A stretch of DNA of 64,000 nucleotides. Origin: Cupriavidus plantarum (GTDB lineage: Bacteria > Pseudomonadota > Gammaproteobacteria > Burkholderiales > Burkholderiaceae). Shown in pieces: positions 8,996-17,755 of this stretch. Position 1 is the stretch's first letter, and every line of letters begins with the position of its first letter. The DNA lies in assembly GCF_905397285.1 (NCBI RefSeq), contig NZ_CAJPUX010000004.1, positions 62,001 to 126,000 on the forward strand, given 5' to 3'. The position numbers were made by a program, and so were the translations under genes. Below the pieces are notes generated by a model. It made no database searches. It saw only the letters and a list, made by a program, of their open reading frames with translations, and was not told the DNA's origin.

Positions 8996-9958
8996 TCACA
9001 GATAGCTCGCGAGGAACCCCGCCACGCGATTCAGCGCGGCGCGCGCACTCGCGAGCTCGGCAACGTTGAAATGGAATACGTGATGCAGGCCCTCCCAGAT
9101 TTCGAGCGTCACGGGATTCCCCAACTCGCGCGCCCGCTCAGCGTACCGGAGCGAATCATCGCGCAGCAGCTCCTCGCTTCCCGCCTGAATGTATAGAGGG
9201 GGCATGCCCGGCGGTATGCCAAACAGCGGTGAAGCCAGGGCATGTCTCGGGTCGGCGCCGGCAAGATACTTCCGCGCGCAATCCGCGAGGTAGTCCCGCG
9301 TCAGCAACACGTCGCGAACCCGGGGGTCGGTCATCGTCTCCCCTGACAGCGACAAGTCGGTCCATGGCGAGAACGCCGCGCCGGCCCTAAGCGCCGGCAG
9401 ATTGCCATGGCCATCCCCGCTTGCCCCCGATTGGGCGTGCTGTACCAGTGACGCCATCACCGAGAGCGATAATCCTCCGCCGGCCGAATCCCCCACGATC
9501 GCAAGGCGGCGCACGCCCTGGCGCCCAAGCCATTTCACAGCGGCGAGGGCGATGTCGTGCGCCACGGGCAGCGCCCGCTCCGGCGCGAGGGGATAGTCGA
9601 GCAAGAACATCGGACGGTTCACCCGCTTCACAATCTGGCTCGCGAAGTGCCGGTACGCCGTAGCGGACCCGAGCACATAACCGCCACCATGCAGGTAGAG
9701 CAGGGCCGAATCGGTCGTACGGTCCTCCATTCCCGCCGGAAACAGCCACCATCCTCTGGCATCCGCCTCATCCACCGCCACGGCGGTCACGCCTGTCGCC
9801 GATGGCGTCGCCGCGACGAAGCTGTCGTAGGTAACCCGAAGATCGTCCCCTGCGCGCTCGGCCCAGAAGCGGACGAACGCATCCAGCAACGTTCGTTCCG
9901 CGGCGACGTCTTCCTCGATCAATGGAACACGCTGTGTTGAATGAGTGAAAGACATCAT
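8996..9958 (-). CDS. Alpha/beta hydrolase, hormone-sensitive-lipase (HSL) type esterase
   Basis: Cytosolic carboxylesterase of 320 residues. It carries the HSL oxyanion motif HGGG (residues 90-93, LYLHGGGYVLGSA), the nucleophile elbow GDSAG (serine about 158), an acidic residue region in YIQAGSEELLRDDS and a histidine in EGLHHVFHF. Translation probably couples with the upstream GMC gene, since its start codon overlaps that gene's stop; the alternative ATG one codon downstream is equally possible. It may hydrolyse an ester in the same catabolic route, but the substrate cannot be read from sequence. Confidence 0.92.
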   Translation of the reverse strand: MMSFTHSTQRVPLIEEDVAAERTLLDAFVRFWAERAGDDLRVTYDSFVAATPSATGVTAVAVDEADARGWWLFPAGMEDRTTDSALLYLHGGGYVLGSATAYRHFASQIVKRVNRPMFLLDYPLAPERALPVAHDIALAAVKWLGRQGVRRLAIVGDSAGGGLSLSVMASLVQHAQSGASGDGHGNLPALRAGAAFSPWTDLSLSGETMTDPRVRDVLLTRDYLADCARKYLAGADPRHALASPLFGIPPGMPPLYIQAGSEELLRDDSLRYAERARELGNPVTLEIWEGLHHVFHFNVAELASARAALNRVAGFLASYL

Positions 9959-11469
9959 CGGCTCCAGTCGGTCACGCGCGCCGCGATATGCTCGGCCGCC
10001 ATGATCGTCGTCAGGTTCGTCGCCACGGAAGGGATCTCGGGCAGGATCGATGCATCGACGACATGCAGGCCGCGGATGCCACGTACCGCGCCGAGCGTAT
10101 CCACCACTGCGGAGGGATCATCTTCCGCACCCATCGGCGCGGTCGAGGTCGCATGCTGGTACGTGTCCAGCGCGGCGACGACAGCCGCTTCGAGTTCCAC
10201 ATCGGTCTGTATATGCCGTCCCGGTTCCATCTCGTGCGCGACCAGGTCAGAAAACGGTGCCGTGGCACCTATCTGGCGCGATAGCCGGACCCCTTCGAGT
10301 AGCCGGCGCCGATCACGCGCGGTGGAAAGAAAATTGAAATCGATACGCGGCGCGGCACGGGGATCGACACTGGCCAGCCGTACCGTGCCTGTGGATTCCG
10401 GCAGCGTCAGCGCGGTGGCCAGGACGATGGCGCCGCCCGTTGGGCTCGCATCGGCGTCCCAAATATGCGTGGCCGAGATATGCAGGTCCAGTTCTCCCGT
10501 TGCCGCGTCCTGCGAACGCGTCCAGAGGATTGCGCCGGCCGCGGGCGTCATCGCGTTGAACTCGCGCCGCAAGGCGTAGACGTTGTAGTAGAACGGGTGG
10601 TCCATCAGTCGGCGGCCCACAGGCAGATCGGCAACCGGCGCAATGCCGAGCGCGCGCAAGTCGTCCGCGGGACCGATTCCCGAACGCATCAGGATCGAGG
10701 GGCTTCCGTAGGCGCCCGCGGACAGGATGACCGCGCCGGCCGCGATCAGCGTGCCATCGACGAGCCGTACCCCATACGCGCGCCCACCTTCCATCATCAC
10801 GCGATCGACTTCCGCTCCCGCGCGGATCTCGAGGTTCGCGCGCCGGCGCACCTCGCTGGTGAGATACGCGATGCCGGTGTTCTGCCGCACGCCGTCGACC
10901 ACGTTGAGCGGATACGGCCCCACGCCATGCTGCGTCTCCGCGTTGAAGTCGGCGATGCGTTCGAAGCCGAGTGCGGCGGTGGCATCCACAAACCCGCGCA
11001 GCGACGGCGTCAGCGCCTTCGATGCCATCTGCCGGATCTGCAGCGGACCTTCACGTCCATGCCAGGCCTCGTCGCCATAGGGTGCGGACTCGAGTTTCCG
11101 AAAGCTCTGCAGGACCTCGGCGGGGGACCATCCCTTGATGCCGCGCCGCGCCCAGCGCTCGAAGTCCGCGGAACGCGCGCGCATCGCCACTGCCGCGTTC
11201 ACCGCGGAGCTGCCGCCCAGGACGCGGCCGCGGCGTGCGTGAATCGCGTGCCCGATGCCCCCTGCCTCGGACTTGTACCCCCAGTCGTGCGCCGCGTCGC
11301 CGCCGACGCGGTCAGCCAGTGCAAGCGCGTCGGGGTAGCCGGACGGCCGATAGGCCGGACCCGCTTCCAGCAACAGGACGCGACGATGCGCGACTTCGCT
11401 CAGCCGGCGGGCCAGCACGGCACCCGCGCTGCCGCCGCCCACGATGACGATGTCGTATTCCATGGTCAT
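9955..11469 (-). CDS. GMC-family FAD-dependent alcohol oxidase/dehydrogenase
   Basis: The 504-residue product has an N-terminal dinucleotide-binding motif (DIVIVGGGSAGAVLARRLSE), the GMC signature 1 around RGRVLGGSSAVNAAVA, signature 2 around ILSAGAYGSPSILMRSGIGP, and the C-terminal catalytic histidine region YQHATSTAPMG. Choline dehydrogenase and alcohol oxidases belong here; the exact substrate is unclear. It lacks an obvious signal peptide. It is followed, with a 4-bp overlap, by an HSL esterase and preceded by an isochorismatase-family gene with the same orientation. Confidence 0.93.
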   Translation of the reverse strand: MTMEYDIVIVGGGSAGAVLARRLSEVAHRRVLLLEAGPAYRPSGYPDALALADRVGGDAAHDWGYKSEAGGIGHAIHARRGRVLGGSSAVNAAVAMRARSADFERWARRGIKGWSPAEVLQSFRKLESAPYGDEAWHGREGPLQIRQMASKALTPSLRGFVDATAALGFERIADFNAETQHGVGPYPLNVVDGVRQNTGIAYLTSEVRRRANLEIRAGAEVDRVMMEGGRAYGVRLVDGTLIAAGAVILSAGAYGSPSILMRSGIGPADDLRALGIAPVADLPVGRRLMDHPFYYNVYALRREFNAMTPAAGAILWTRSQDAATGELDLHISATHIWDADASPTGGAIVLATALTLPESTGTVRLASVDPRAAPRIDFNFLSTARDRRRLLEGVRLSRQIGATAPFSDLVAHEMEPGRHIQTDVELEAAVVAALDTYQHATSTAPMGAEDDPSAVVDTLGAVRGIRGLHVVDASILPEIPSVATNLTTIMAAEHIAARVTDWSR

Positions 11470-11490
11470 TCTCCCGATCGGCGCTGGCGC

Positions 11491-12117
11491 TCAGCCGCGC
11501 GAGAAATACTGCTTGAGGCCGAACACGAGACCGCCGAACGGCATGCCCAACGCCGCGTAGACGGCCTGCGCTTCCGGTGCGGCGTTGTCGGCGAGGATTT
11601 CCACGGCCACGTTCGAGTAGCAGACCGGCACCACGCCAGCCTGCTGCATGCGGGCAACGCCCATCTGCACCTGCGTCTTCGAGAAGCCGCCGGAGGCATC
11701 GATCACAGCGAAACTGTCATAGCCCGCATCGAGGGCGGACATCGCGGGGAAGGCGAGGCAAACGTCGGTCGAGATTCCCGTGACAATCAGCTTCTTGCGG
11801 CCCGTCGCTTCCACAGCGGCGACCACGCGCGGCTCGTCCCATGCATTCACGGTCGTACGTTCGATCACTGGCACGCCGGGCAGCGCGTCAGCCAGCTCCG
11901 GGATCAGCGGGCCCCAGACGTTCTCGGTGGTCGTCGTCAAGATCACGGGCACACCGAGCGCGACCGCCGCCTTTGCAAGGCCCACCACGTTATGCGTCAG
12001 CTCCAGCGTGTCGATATCCCGCACGCCGGTGTAGAGGCCGATCTGGTGGTCCACCAGCAGCAGCACGGCGTTGTCACGGGTCAGGCGGTTGTTGCGGGAA
12101 GTGTTCTGGGCGTTCAT
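11491..12117 (-). CDS. Isochorismatase-family cysteine hydrolase (YcaC-like)
   Basis: The ATG at 12117 (MNAQNTSRNNRLTRDNAVLL) gives 208 residues, the size of YcaC-type hydrolases; the longer frame to 12324 runs into the LysR gene. The fold is shown by LLLVDHQIGLY (catalytic Asp), TTTTENVWGP and the nucleophile segment GISTDVCLAFPAM. The C-terminal part matches the YcaC-like subgroup (GGFSKTQVQMGVARMQQAGV). The substrate is uncertain in this group. Only 21 bp separate it from the GMC gene, so the LysR, hydrolase, GMC and esterase genes may form one transcription unit. Confidence 0.9.
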   Translation of the reverse strand: MNAQNTSRNNRLTRDNAVLLLVDHQIGLYTGVRDIDTLELTHNVVGLAKAAVALGVPVILTTTTENVWGPLIPELADALPGVPVIERTTVNAWDEPRVVAAVEATGRKKLIVTGISTDVCLAFPAMSALDAGYDSFAVIDASGGFSKTQVQMGVARMQQAGVVPVCYSNVAVEILADNAAPEAQAVYAALGMPFGGLVFGLKQYFSRG

Positions 12118-12182
12118 GGGTTCTCTCCGTTGGGGTGGGACCGCATCCGGATTCGGTCGCGGCTTGAGAACCACTTTACTGA

Positions 12183-12239
12183 TGGGACGATGAGAAAACA
12201 GCGGCTGCCGACGGAACCCAACGTCCCATTTTTGGGACG
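12183..12239. promoter_or_regulatory. Inverted and direct repeats of TGGGACG, candidate operator
   Basis: A perfect 7-bp inverted repeat CGTCCCA-TTTT-TGGGACG occupies 12222-12239, and a third TGGGACG occurs at 12183-12189. They lie in the 136-bp gap between the LysR stop (12254) and the isochorismatase start (12117). Read on the reverse strand the hairpin is not followed by a T-run, so an operator for the adjacent LysR regulator is preferred over a terminator. Confidence 0.5.
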
Positions 12240-12253
12240 ATTCGCGCCGGGAA

Positions 12254-13162
12254 TCATTGCACCAGCAGCGGCACCTCCTCGGCCAGGTACTCACCAAACG
12301 CCCGCACGGACGGCAGCAACCCACGCCGAGACGGCATCAACAGCGTCAGCGTCGCCACGCCCGCGATCCATTGCGGCAGCACGCGCACGAGCTTGCCTGC
12401 GGCCATTTCGGCCTTGCCCACATAGCCGGGAAGCGCGACGATACCCACGCCTTCGCACGCGGCCGCCTTCAACGTCGCCATGTCGTCGCTCACCAGCGAC
12501 GGCTGGTACGTCACGGCATGGAGCTGGTCCGCGTGACGGACATCGCGCAGGTTCCACACATACGTATCCTGCGGCGCACCGAGTGCGATGGCATCGTGCG
12601 CGGCGAGGTCCTCGGGCGAACCGGGCGTGCCTTTGCGGTCGAGATAGCGCGGGCTCGCGAACAACGTCCACGGAATCCGCGCGAGCGGACGCTGGACCAG
12701 CGACGAGTCGGGCAGCGGCGTCATATGCGCGCGCAGGCCCATGTCGAACCCCTCGTGGACCAGGTCCACATGCCGGTTCGTCGCATGCTCCACGATGCGC
12801 ACGCGCGGATGCGTCGCCATAAAGCGCGGAATCAGCGTCGCGAGCACGAGCTGCGCCACCGCGACGGAACACGTGAAGCGGATCGTACCGCTCGGCTCGG
12901 CCGTGCGCGTGCGCACGACGTTCTCCGCCGCTTCCGCCTCGACGAGCATCGCCAGCGCGTGACGATGAAACTCCGCGCCGATCTCGGTGATGACGAACCG
13001 GCGCGACGTACGTTGAAGCAGCCTTGCGCCGAGCGCGGCTTCGAGGGCGAGGACGCGGCGGCTGATGCTGGACTTGGGGACGTCGAGCACGCGGGCGGCG
13101 GCAGTAATGCCCTGATGCTCGACGACCTTGGCGAAATAGTAGACGTCGTTGAGATCGATCAT
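12254..13162 (-). CDS. LysR-family transcriptional regulator
   Basis: Complete 302-residue LysR protein. The N-terminal helix-turn-helix (DLNDVYYFAKVVEHQGITAA, VPKSSISRRVLALEAALGAR) is followed by the effector domain. It resembles the subgroup that regulates oxidoreductase or hydrolase genes such as AaeR/CrgA-like proteins. It is upstream of and in the same direction as the isochorismatase-GMC-esterase genes, separated by repeats that may be its binding sites. Confidence 0.94.
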   Translation of the reverse strand: MIDLNDVYYFAKVVEHQGITAAARVLDVPKSSISRRVLALEAALGARLLQRTSRRFVITEIGAEFHRHALAMLVEAEAAENVVRTRTAEPSGTIRFTCSVAVAQLVLATLIPRFMATHPRVRIVEHATNRHVDLVHEGFDMGLRAHMTPLPDSSLVQRPLARIPWTLFASPRYLDRKGTPGSPEDLAAHDAIALGAPQDTYVWNLRDVRHADQLHAVTYQPSLVSDDMATLKAAACEGVGIVALPGYVGKAEMAAGKLVRVLPQWIAGVATLTLLMPSRRGLLPSVRAFGEYLAEEVPLLVQ

Positions 13163-13229
13163 GGGAATACCATCATGGGCAATACCGTCATCGGCAATAG
13201 ATCGCGGGACACAGGAAGCGCCGCTCCGC

Positions 13230-13883
13230 TCATGTTGCCTCGATCCGGCTGCTCGCTGTAGTCAGCGACTCCCATCCGGCCAGGGCGGCCTTCGCGATCT
13301 TCAACAAGGCGTGTCGGCTCATGCCATTTCGAGCCTGCATGGACATGCCCTGCTGGATCGTCATCAGGTAGGCGGCCAGCGTATCGATGTCGGTGGATGG
13401 CGCGATCTCCCCGGTCTGGACGCCCGCTTTGAGCTTCCTGGCGAGGTACCTTTCGCACTCGCGTCGCCGTTTGATCGCAACCGCGCGGACGTCGTCACCC
13501 TCGTCACCCTTGTCACCTATATCGCCCTTGTCGAGCGGACCAGCGGCCGATAGCACGACCAGGCACCCTGCCGGCTTGCCCTGCCGCGTAAATGCACGCG
13601 CGCTCTCCATCAAGAACTGTTCTGCCGCCTCATACGCGCTCTCGGCGTTCTGGACCGCCAACCATACCGAAGCGCCGTCCGTTTCGACATACAACGCCAG
13701 CGCGTCGCGGAACAGCGCTTCCTTCGAATGAAAGGCGGCGTAGAGGCTGGGCGAGCCGATGCCCATCGCCGATGTCAGATCTCCCATCGACGCGCTGTCG
13801 AAGCCCTTTTCCCAGAAGACGTTCATCGCTCTGGCAAGTGCGGCCTCTCTGTCAAAGGCCCTGGGTCTGCCGCGGCTAGCCAT
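13230..13883 (-). CDS. TetR/AcrR-family transcriptional repressor
   Basis: The ATG at 13883 (MASRGRPRAFDREAALARAM) gives 217 residues; the open frame to 13949 overlaps the shared operator. TetR helix-turn-helix at about residues 10-55 (FWEKGFDSASMGDLTSAMGI, SPSLYAAFHSKEALF). The ligand domain contains a short charged insert (DKGDIGDKGDEGDD) absent from most relatives. It is divergent from an SDR-MFS-LysR unit and faces a strong palindrome at 13950-13975, so it probably represses both directions. Confidence 0.93.
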   Translation of the reverse strand: MASRGRPRAFDREAALARAMNVFWEKGFDSASMGDLTSAMGIGSPSLYAAFHSKEALFRDALALYVETDGASVWLAVQNAESAYEAAEQFLMESARAFTRQGKPAGCLVVLSAAGPLDKGDIGDKGDEGDDVRAVAIKRRRECERYLARKLKAGVQTGEIAPSTDIDTLAAYLMTIQQGMSMQARNGMSRHALLKIAKAALAGWESLTTASSRIEAT

Positions 13884-13949
13884 GGTGCGCTCCGTTATTT
13901 CTGTGTAGATCATTATATAAATCCCTTGACCGTTCGCCAACTCTCGCAT

Positions 13950-13975
13950 AATTTTGTGTCAATCGACACAGAATT
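13950..13975. promoter_or_regulatory. Probable TetR operator between tetR and SDR gene
   Basis: Arms AATTTTGTGTC (13950-13960) and GACACAGAATT (13965-13975) are inverted and match at 10 of 11 positions around an AATC spacer. The palindrome overlaps a promoter-like CATAAT/TAATTT region whose TTGACC lies at 13926-13931, and ends 10 bp before the SDR start. Size and symmetry fit a TetR dimer site. Assignment to the adjacent repressor is inference. Confidence 0.7.
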
Positions 13976-13985
13976 GGAGCGCATC

Positions 13986-14726
13986 ATGGGAAGCCTTCAG
14001 GAAAAGCGGGCACTTGTCACGGGCGGCAGCCGAGGTATCGGCGCCGCCGTCGTACGGCGATTCGCCGCGGAGGGCGCGGCGGTGGCCGTGGGCTACGAGC
14101 GCGCCGCCAGTCGGGCCGAAGCCCTCGTCCGCCAGATCGTCGAAAGCGGCGGACGCGCCATTGCCGTGCAGATGGACGCGGCGGACGCCGCCTCCGTACG
14201 CGGAGCGGTAGCACGCGCGGCAGCCGAATGGGGCGGCCTCGACATCCTCGTCAACAACGCCGGGATCATCCGCGCGGGATCGATCGATGACATGTCGCTG
14301 GAAGACATCGACGCCACGCTAGCCGTCAACGTCCGCGCGGTGATGGTCGCTACGCTCGCGGCCCTGCCCTATATGAGCGAAGGCGGACGGATCATCAACA
14401 CCGGCAGCAATCTCGCAGAGCGCGTACCCGATGCCGGCAAGACGCTCTATTCCGCAAGCAAAGCGGCACTGATTGGCTGGACCAAAGGCCTGGCCCGCGA
14501 TCTGGGGCCGCGCGGCATCACCGTAAACCTGGTGCACCCGGGTTCGACCGACACCGATATGAATCCTGCCGATAGCCCCCGCGCGGACGCTCAGCGCGAA
14601 CGCATGGCGATCAAACGATATGGCAGCCCTGACGATCTGGCCGCATTGTTTGCATTTATCGCCAGCCCCGAGGCGCGCTCCATCACCGGCGCCGGCTTCA
14701 CCGCGGACGGCGGGGCGAACGCATGA
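13986..14726 (+). CDS. Short-chain dehydrogenase/reductase (SDR)
   Basis: NAD(P)-dependent oxidoreductase of 246 residues. It has the classical SDR pattern: TGGSRGIG cofactor loop (residues 12-19), NNAG after strand 4, and catalytic Ser141, Tyr155 and Lys159 (YSASK). The late PGSTDTDMNP segment and the GITVNLVHPG strand are also typical. The ATG at 13986 follows the TetR operator closely; upstream starts would lie inside tetR. The stop overlaps the MFS start (ATGA). The substrate is unknown. Confidence 0.93.
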   Translation: MGSLQEKRALVTGGSRGIGAAVVRRFAAEGAAVAVGYERAASRAEALVRQIVESGGRAIAVQMDAADAASVRGAVARAAAEWGGLDILVNNAGIIRAGSIDDMSLEDIDATLAVNVRAVMVATLAALPYMSEGGRIINTGSNLAERVPDAGKTLYSASKAALIGWTKGLARDLGPRGITVNLVHPGSTDTDMNPADSPRADAQRERMAIKRYGSPDDLAALFAFIASPEARSITGAGFTADGGANA

Positions 14727-15934
14727 ACGCGCTCGCCCATCGACGTGAAGCCGACCTGAAGCGCGTGCTTCTCTTGCTCGCCCCGGCCATCGCGATAGTC
14801 GTCGGCACCGAGTTCATTGTGGTCGGGTTGCTTCAGCGCATCGCGATCGATCTCGGGATCTCGCTTGCGACCGCCGGACAACTAACCGCATTGTTCGCGC
14901 TGGCGGCGGCGATCGCGGGCCCCTTCGTCACACTCTTCGCCGGAAGGTTCGCCACGCGCAACGTATTGGTCGCCATACTTGCCATCTACGCCGTGGGCAA
15001 CGCCGTCATGGCGTTGACGCCGAGTTTTCCGCTGATGCTGCTTGCGCGTATCGTGCAAGGCGCGGCATTGCCCGCATTCATCAGCGTGGGCACCGCCGAA
15101 GTCGGGCGGTTGGCGGTGGCCGGCAAAGGCAAGGCGCTCGCACGCGCCAATCTCGGCTTCGTGCTCGGCGTGCTGATCGCCCTGCCCGCCGGTATCGCGC
15201 TGGCGGAGGGGGCCAACTGGCGCCTGCCGTTCATCGTCCTGACCGCCGCGCCATTGATCGTCGCGGCAACGCTCGCAACGCTCCTCCCCGATACGGGCCC
15301 ACATGTCCCGCCCAGCACGGCACACCAGCTTGGTCTGCTGCGTAATGGCACATTCATCACGCACCTGGCCCTGTCGATCGCGCTGATGGCCGCCATGTTC
15401 TCCGCCTACACTTACCTCGGCGTCCTGCTGGAAAGCGCCATCGGCCTCGATGCCGACGGCGTCGCGCTCGCGCTGCTCGCATTCGGCATCATCGGCCTCG
15501 GTGGCAATGCGATCGCGGGACGCGTGGCGGACCGCGCGCCCCTCCTCGCCACGGCAGTCATGGTGACGACGCTGGCGATATCGGTGATTGCCGCCAGCCG
15601 GTCGCACGACCTGCTAAAGGCCGCCGTGCCGCTCGCGATCTGGGGGCTGACCCACACCGCTGGTATCACGCTGAGCCAGATCCGCGTCACGCTCGCCGGT
15701 GCCGGTGCACCAGCCTTCGCCATGACGCTCAACGTGTCCGCGGCCAACCTCGGAATTGCACTGGGCGCCTCGGCGGGCGGATGGGCCGTCGACCAGTGGG
15801 GCCTGCCAATGCTTGGCGTGGCCCCGGGTATGCTCGCGCTGCTCGTCCTCCTCATCGCGTATGGTCTCGCCAACGCCGATGGTCTGCGCCTGCGCCTGCG
15901 CCTGCGATTCCGTCGCGCGCGCGCTGAGGCCTGA
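14723..15934 (+). CDS. MFS transporter, DHA1-type efflux protein
   Basis: Inner-membrane protein of 403 residues with about 12 hydrophobic helices. It resembles the drug/arabinose-type DHA1 exporters (FATRNVLVAILAIYAVGNAV between helices 2 and 3; LARIVQGAALPAFISVGTAE in helix 4). Control by TetR and co-transcription with an SDR fit an efflux cassette for a small toxic compound. The C-terminus ends in an unusual run of alternating Leu-Arg (LRLRLRLRF) encoded by about four CTGCGC hexamers at 15884-15907. Confidence 0.92.
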   Translation: MNALAHRREADLKRVLLLLAPAIAIVVGTEFIVVGLLQRIAIDLGISLATAGQLTALFALAAAIAGPFVTLFAGRFATRNVLVAILAIYAVGNAVMALTPSFPLMLLARIVQGAALPAFISVGTAEVGRLAVAGKGKALARANLGFVLGVLIALPAGIALAEGANWRLPFIVLTAAPLIVAATLATLLPDTGPHVPPSTAHQLGLLRNGTFITHLALSIALMAAMFSAYTYLGVLLESAIGLDADGVALALLAFGIIGLGGNAIAGRVADRAPLLATAVMVTTLAISVIAASRSHDLLKAAVPLAIWGLTHTAGITLSQIRVTLAGAGAPAFAMTLNVSAANLGIALGASAGGWAVDQWGLPMLGVAPGMLALLVLLIAYGLANADGLRLRLRLRFRRARAEA

Positions 15935-15937
15935 TCC

Positions 15938-16870
15938 ATGCACCTGAACCTTCATCAGCTGGATGCGTTCGCACGCGTCGCGCGGCTCGGCGGCTTCTCG
16001 CGAGCGGCCGAGCAAATGCATCTGAGCCAGGCGGGCCTCAGTATCCTGATACGCAAGCTCGAGACACGACTCTCGGTTCAGCTGTTCGAGCGGAACCCAC
16101 GCGGCGTCACGCTTACTGCCTCCGGAAAAGGCCTGCTTCCGATCGCGGAGCGCATGCTGCAGGATGCGGCGTCGATCCTGAACAATAGTCAGCAGCTTGC
16201 CGAGCAAGCGGTCCGACGAATCACGGTCGCGCTGCCCCCTCTGCTTGCATCGACGCTACTGCCGGGTGTGCTGTCACAGTTCCAGGTCTCGCACCCGGCA
16301 GTGCATGTCAGCTTTCGGGAGTGCGTCGGCGACGAACTGGTTCATCACGTCTACACGCGAGGCGTCGACTTTGCCATGACATTCCAGCCCGCCGACAACG
16401 GTGAAGTGGAGAGCCTCCCCCTCGGCCGTGACCAGCTCTGCGTCGCCCACATGCCCGATCATCCGTTGTCGAGGCTGACCCGGGTTCGCTGGTCCGATCT
16501 CGTCGGCCTCCCCATCATCGTGAACGCGCCGGGCAGTGTCGCCCGGATGCTGGCGGAGGACGCGTTTGCGAGCATGCAGGAGCCGTTTCAGCCTGCCTTC
16601 GAGACGGGGAATCACATGACTTCCGTGGTCCTCGCCAGTGAAGGACTCGGCGTTGCTATCGTCTCCTCCACCGTTCAAGCACTCGCCCTGTCGATGAACG
16701 CCGTGGTGCGGACATTGATCGGCCCGCAGATCACGCGTTCGCTTCAGGTGCTGAAACGTCGCGGCTCGCCGCTGACCGAACCGGCAAGAGCCTTCCTGGA
16801 CCTGTTCGGCAAGGCCGCGACACGCGAGATGTCGGCGGCGAGGGCGCCCATCTCGCGCCGTTCGCCTTAG
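15938..16870 (+). CDS. LysR-family transcriptional regulator
   Basis: Complete LysR protein of 310 residues (LNLHQLDAFARVARLGGFSR, LSQAGLSILIRKLETRLSVQ). It begins 4 bp after the MFS stop, so it is transcribed with the SDR-MFS genes. Its end overlaps the convergent fumarylacetoacetase-family gene by 4 bp. It could regulate either the SDR-MFS unit or the opposing five-gene catabolic operon; position near the 3' end of the latter makes this undecidable from sequence. Confidence 0.93.
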   Translation: MHLNLHQLDAFARVARLGGFSRAAEQMHLSQAGLSILIRKLETRLSVQLFERNPRGVTLTASGKGLLPIAERMLQDAASILNNSQQLAEQAVRRITVALPPLLASTLLPGVLSQFQVSHPAVHVSFRECVGDELVHHVYTRGVDFAMTFQPADNGEVESLPLGRDQLCVAHMPDHPLSRLTRVRWSDLVGLPIIVNAPGSVARMLAEDAFASMQEPFQPAFETGNHMTSVVLASEGLGVAIVSSTVQALALSMNAVVRTLIGPQITRSLQVLKRRGSPLTEPARAFLDLFGKAATREMSAARAPISRRSP

Positions 16871-17754
16871 GCGAACCGGTTCTCGATCGCGCCCAGGCCG
16901 TCCACTTCGATCCGCACACTGTCCCCGTTCCGCAGGTAGCGCGGCGGCGTCATCCCCATGCCAACGCCGGCGGGAGAGCCCGTTGCGATCACGTCCCCGG
17001 GATACAGCGTGATACCCCGGGAGCAGGTTTCGATCAGCGTGGGGATGTCGAAGATCAGATCCGTGGTCAGGGCATCCTGACGCAGTTCACGCTCCCCCGA
17101 CGCGGTGGTCACCCAGCAGCGCACACGTGTGTTCGTACCGTCAAGCTCATCGGCGGTAACGATCCACGGGCCCATTGGGCAGAATGTGTCGAACGACTTG
17201 CCCAGATCCCATTGCTGATGGCGAATCTGCACGTCGCGCGCCGTCACGTCATTGATGATCGTGTAGCCATACACATGGTCCATGGCCGCTTCGCGGGAGA
17301 TGTTCTTGCCGCCCTTGCCTATCACGATCGTCAGTTCGGCCTCGTAGTCGATCTGTGCCGACAAGGCGCCGGGCAACGCCACCGTATCGGTCGGCCCGAT
17401 GACGGTCTCCGGGGCCTTTGTGAAGAAAATGGGCCACGCCGCCGGATCTGGCGCGTTGTCCTTGAACACCGTCGTCTCCAGCTCCTTCGCATGGGCACGG
17501 TAGTTGCGGCCCACGCACCACAGGTTGCGGCGCGGGACCGGCAGCGGCGCTTCCAGCTTCGCCTCGCGCAGATCGAAACTGTGTGGTTCGAGCGGAGGGA
17601 GCTCGCCGCCGTTGGCGACCGAGTGCTCGATCACGGCCAACGCGCCACGGTGCGCCAGATCGGCACGGAGCTGGAACGGGCGAAAGGATTTGCCATCACC
17701 AGAGACGATGCCTGTATGACGAGCGCCATCTTTAAGGATTACACCGATACGCAT
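16867..17754 (-). CDS. Fumarylacetoacetate hydrolase (FAH)-family protein
   Basis: The 295-residue product carries the FAH metal site: Glu138 and Glu140 (QIDYEAELTIVIGKG) and Asp169 (INDVTARD), with the expected spacing, and the GSPAGVGMGM loop near the C-terminus. Members hydrolyse C-C bonds of acylpyruvates, decarboxylate oxaloacetate-like acids, or isomerise/hydratase ring-cleavage products. It is last in a five-gene operon with aconitase-like subunits, which suggests degradation of a branched or aromatic-derived dicarboxylate. It starts 1 bp after the preceding stop. Confidence 0.93.
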   Translation of the reverse strand: MRIGVILKDGARHTGIVSGDGKSFRPFQLRADLAHRGALAVIEHSVANGGELPPLEPHSFDLREAKLEAPLPVPRRNLWCVGRNYRAHAKELETTVFKDNAPDPAAWPIFFTKAPETVIGPTDTVALPGALSAQIDYEAELTIVIGKGGKNISREAAMDHVYGYTIINDVTARDVQIRHQQWDLGKSFDTFCPMGPWIVTADELDGTNTRVRCWVTTASGERELRQDALTTDLIFDIPTLIETCSRGITLYPGDVIATGSPAGVGMGMTPPRYLRNGDSVRIEVDGLGAIENRFA

Positions 17755-17755
17755 G

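Noticed and set aside
10465..12822. Forward-strand open frame of 785 codons across the GMC, hydrolase and LysR genes
   Set aside because: It is antisense to three well-supported genes and has no recognisable domain; long chance frames are common opposite GC-rich coding DNA.
13230..13260. C-terminal part of the TetR frame as a separate gene
   Set aside because: It is contiguous with the TetR reading frame; no internal start was needed.
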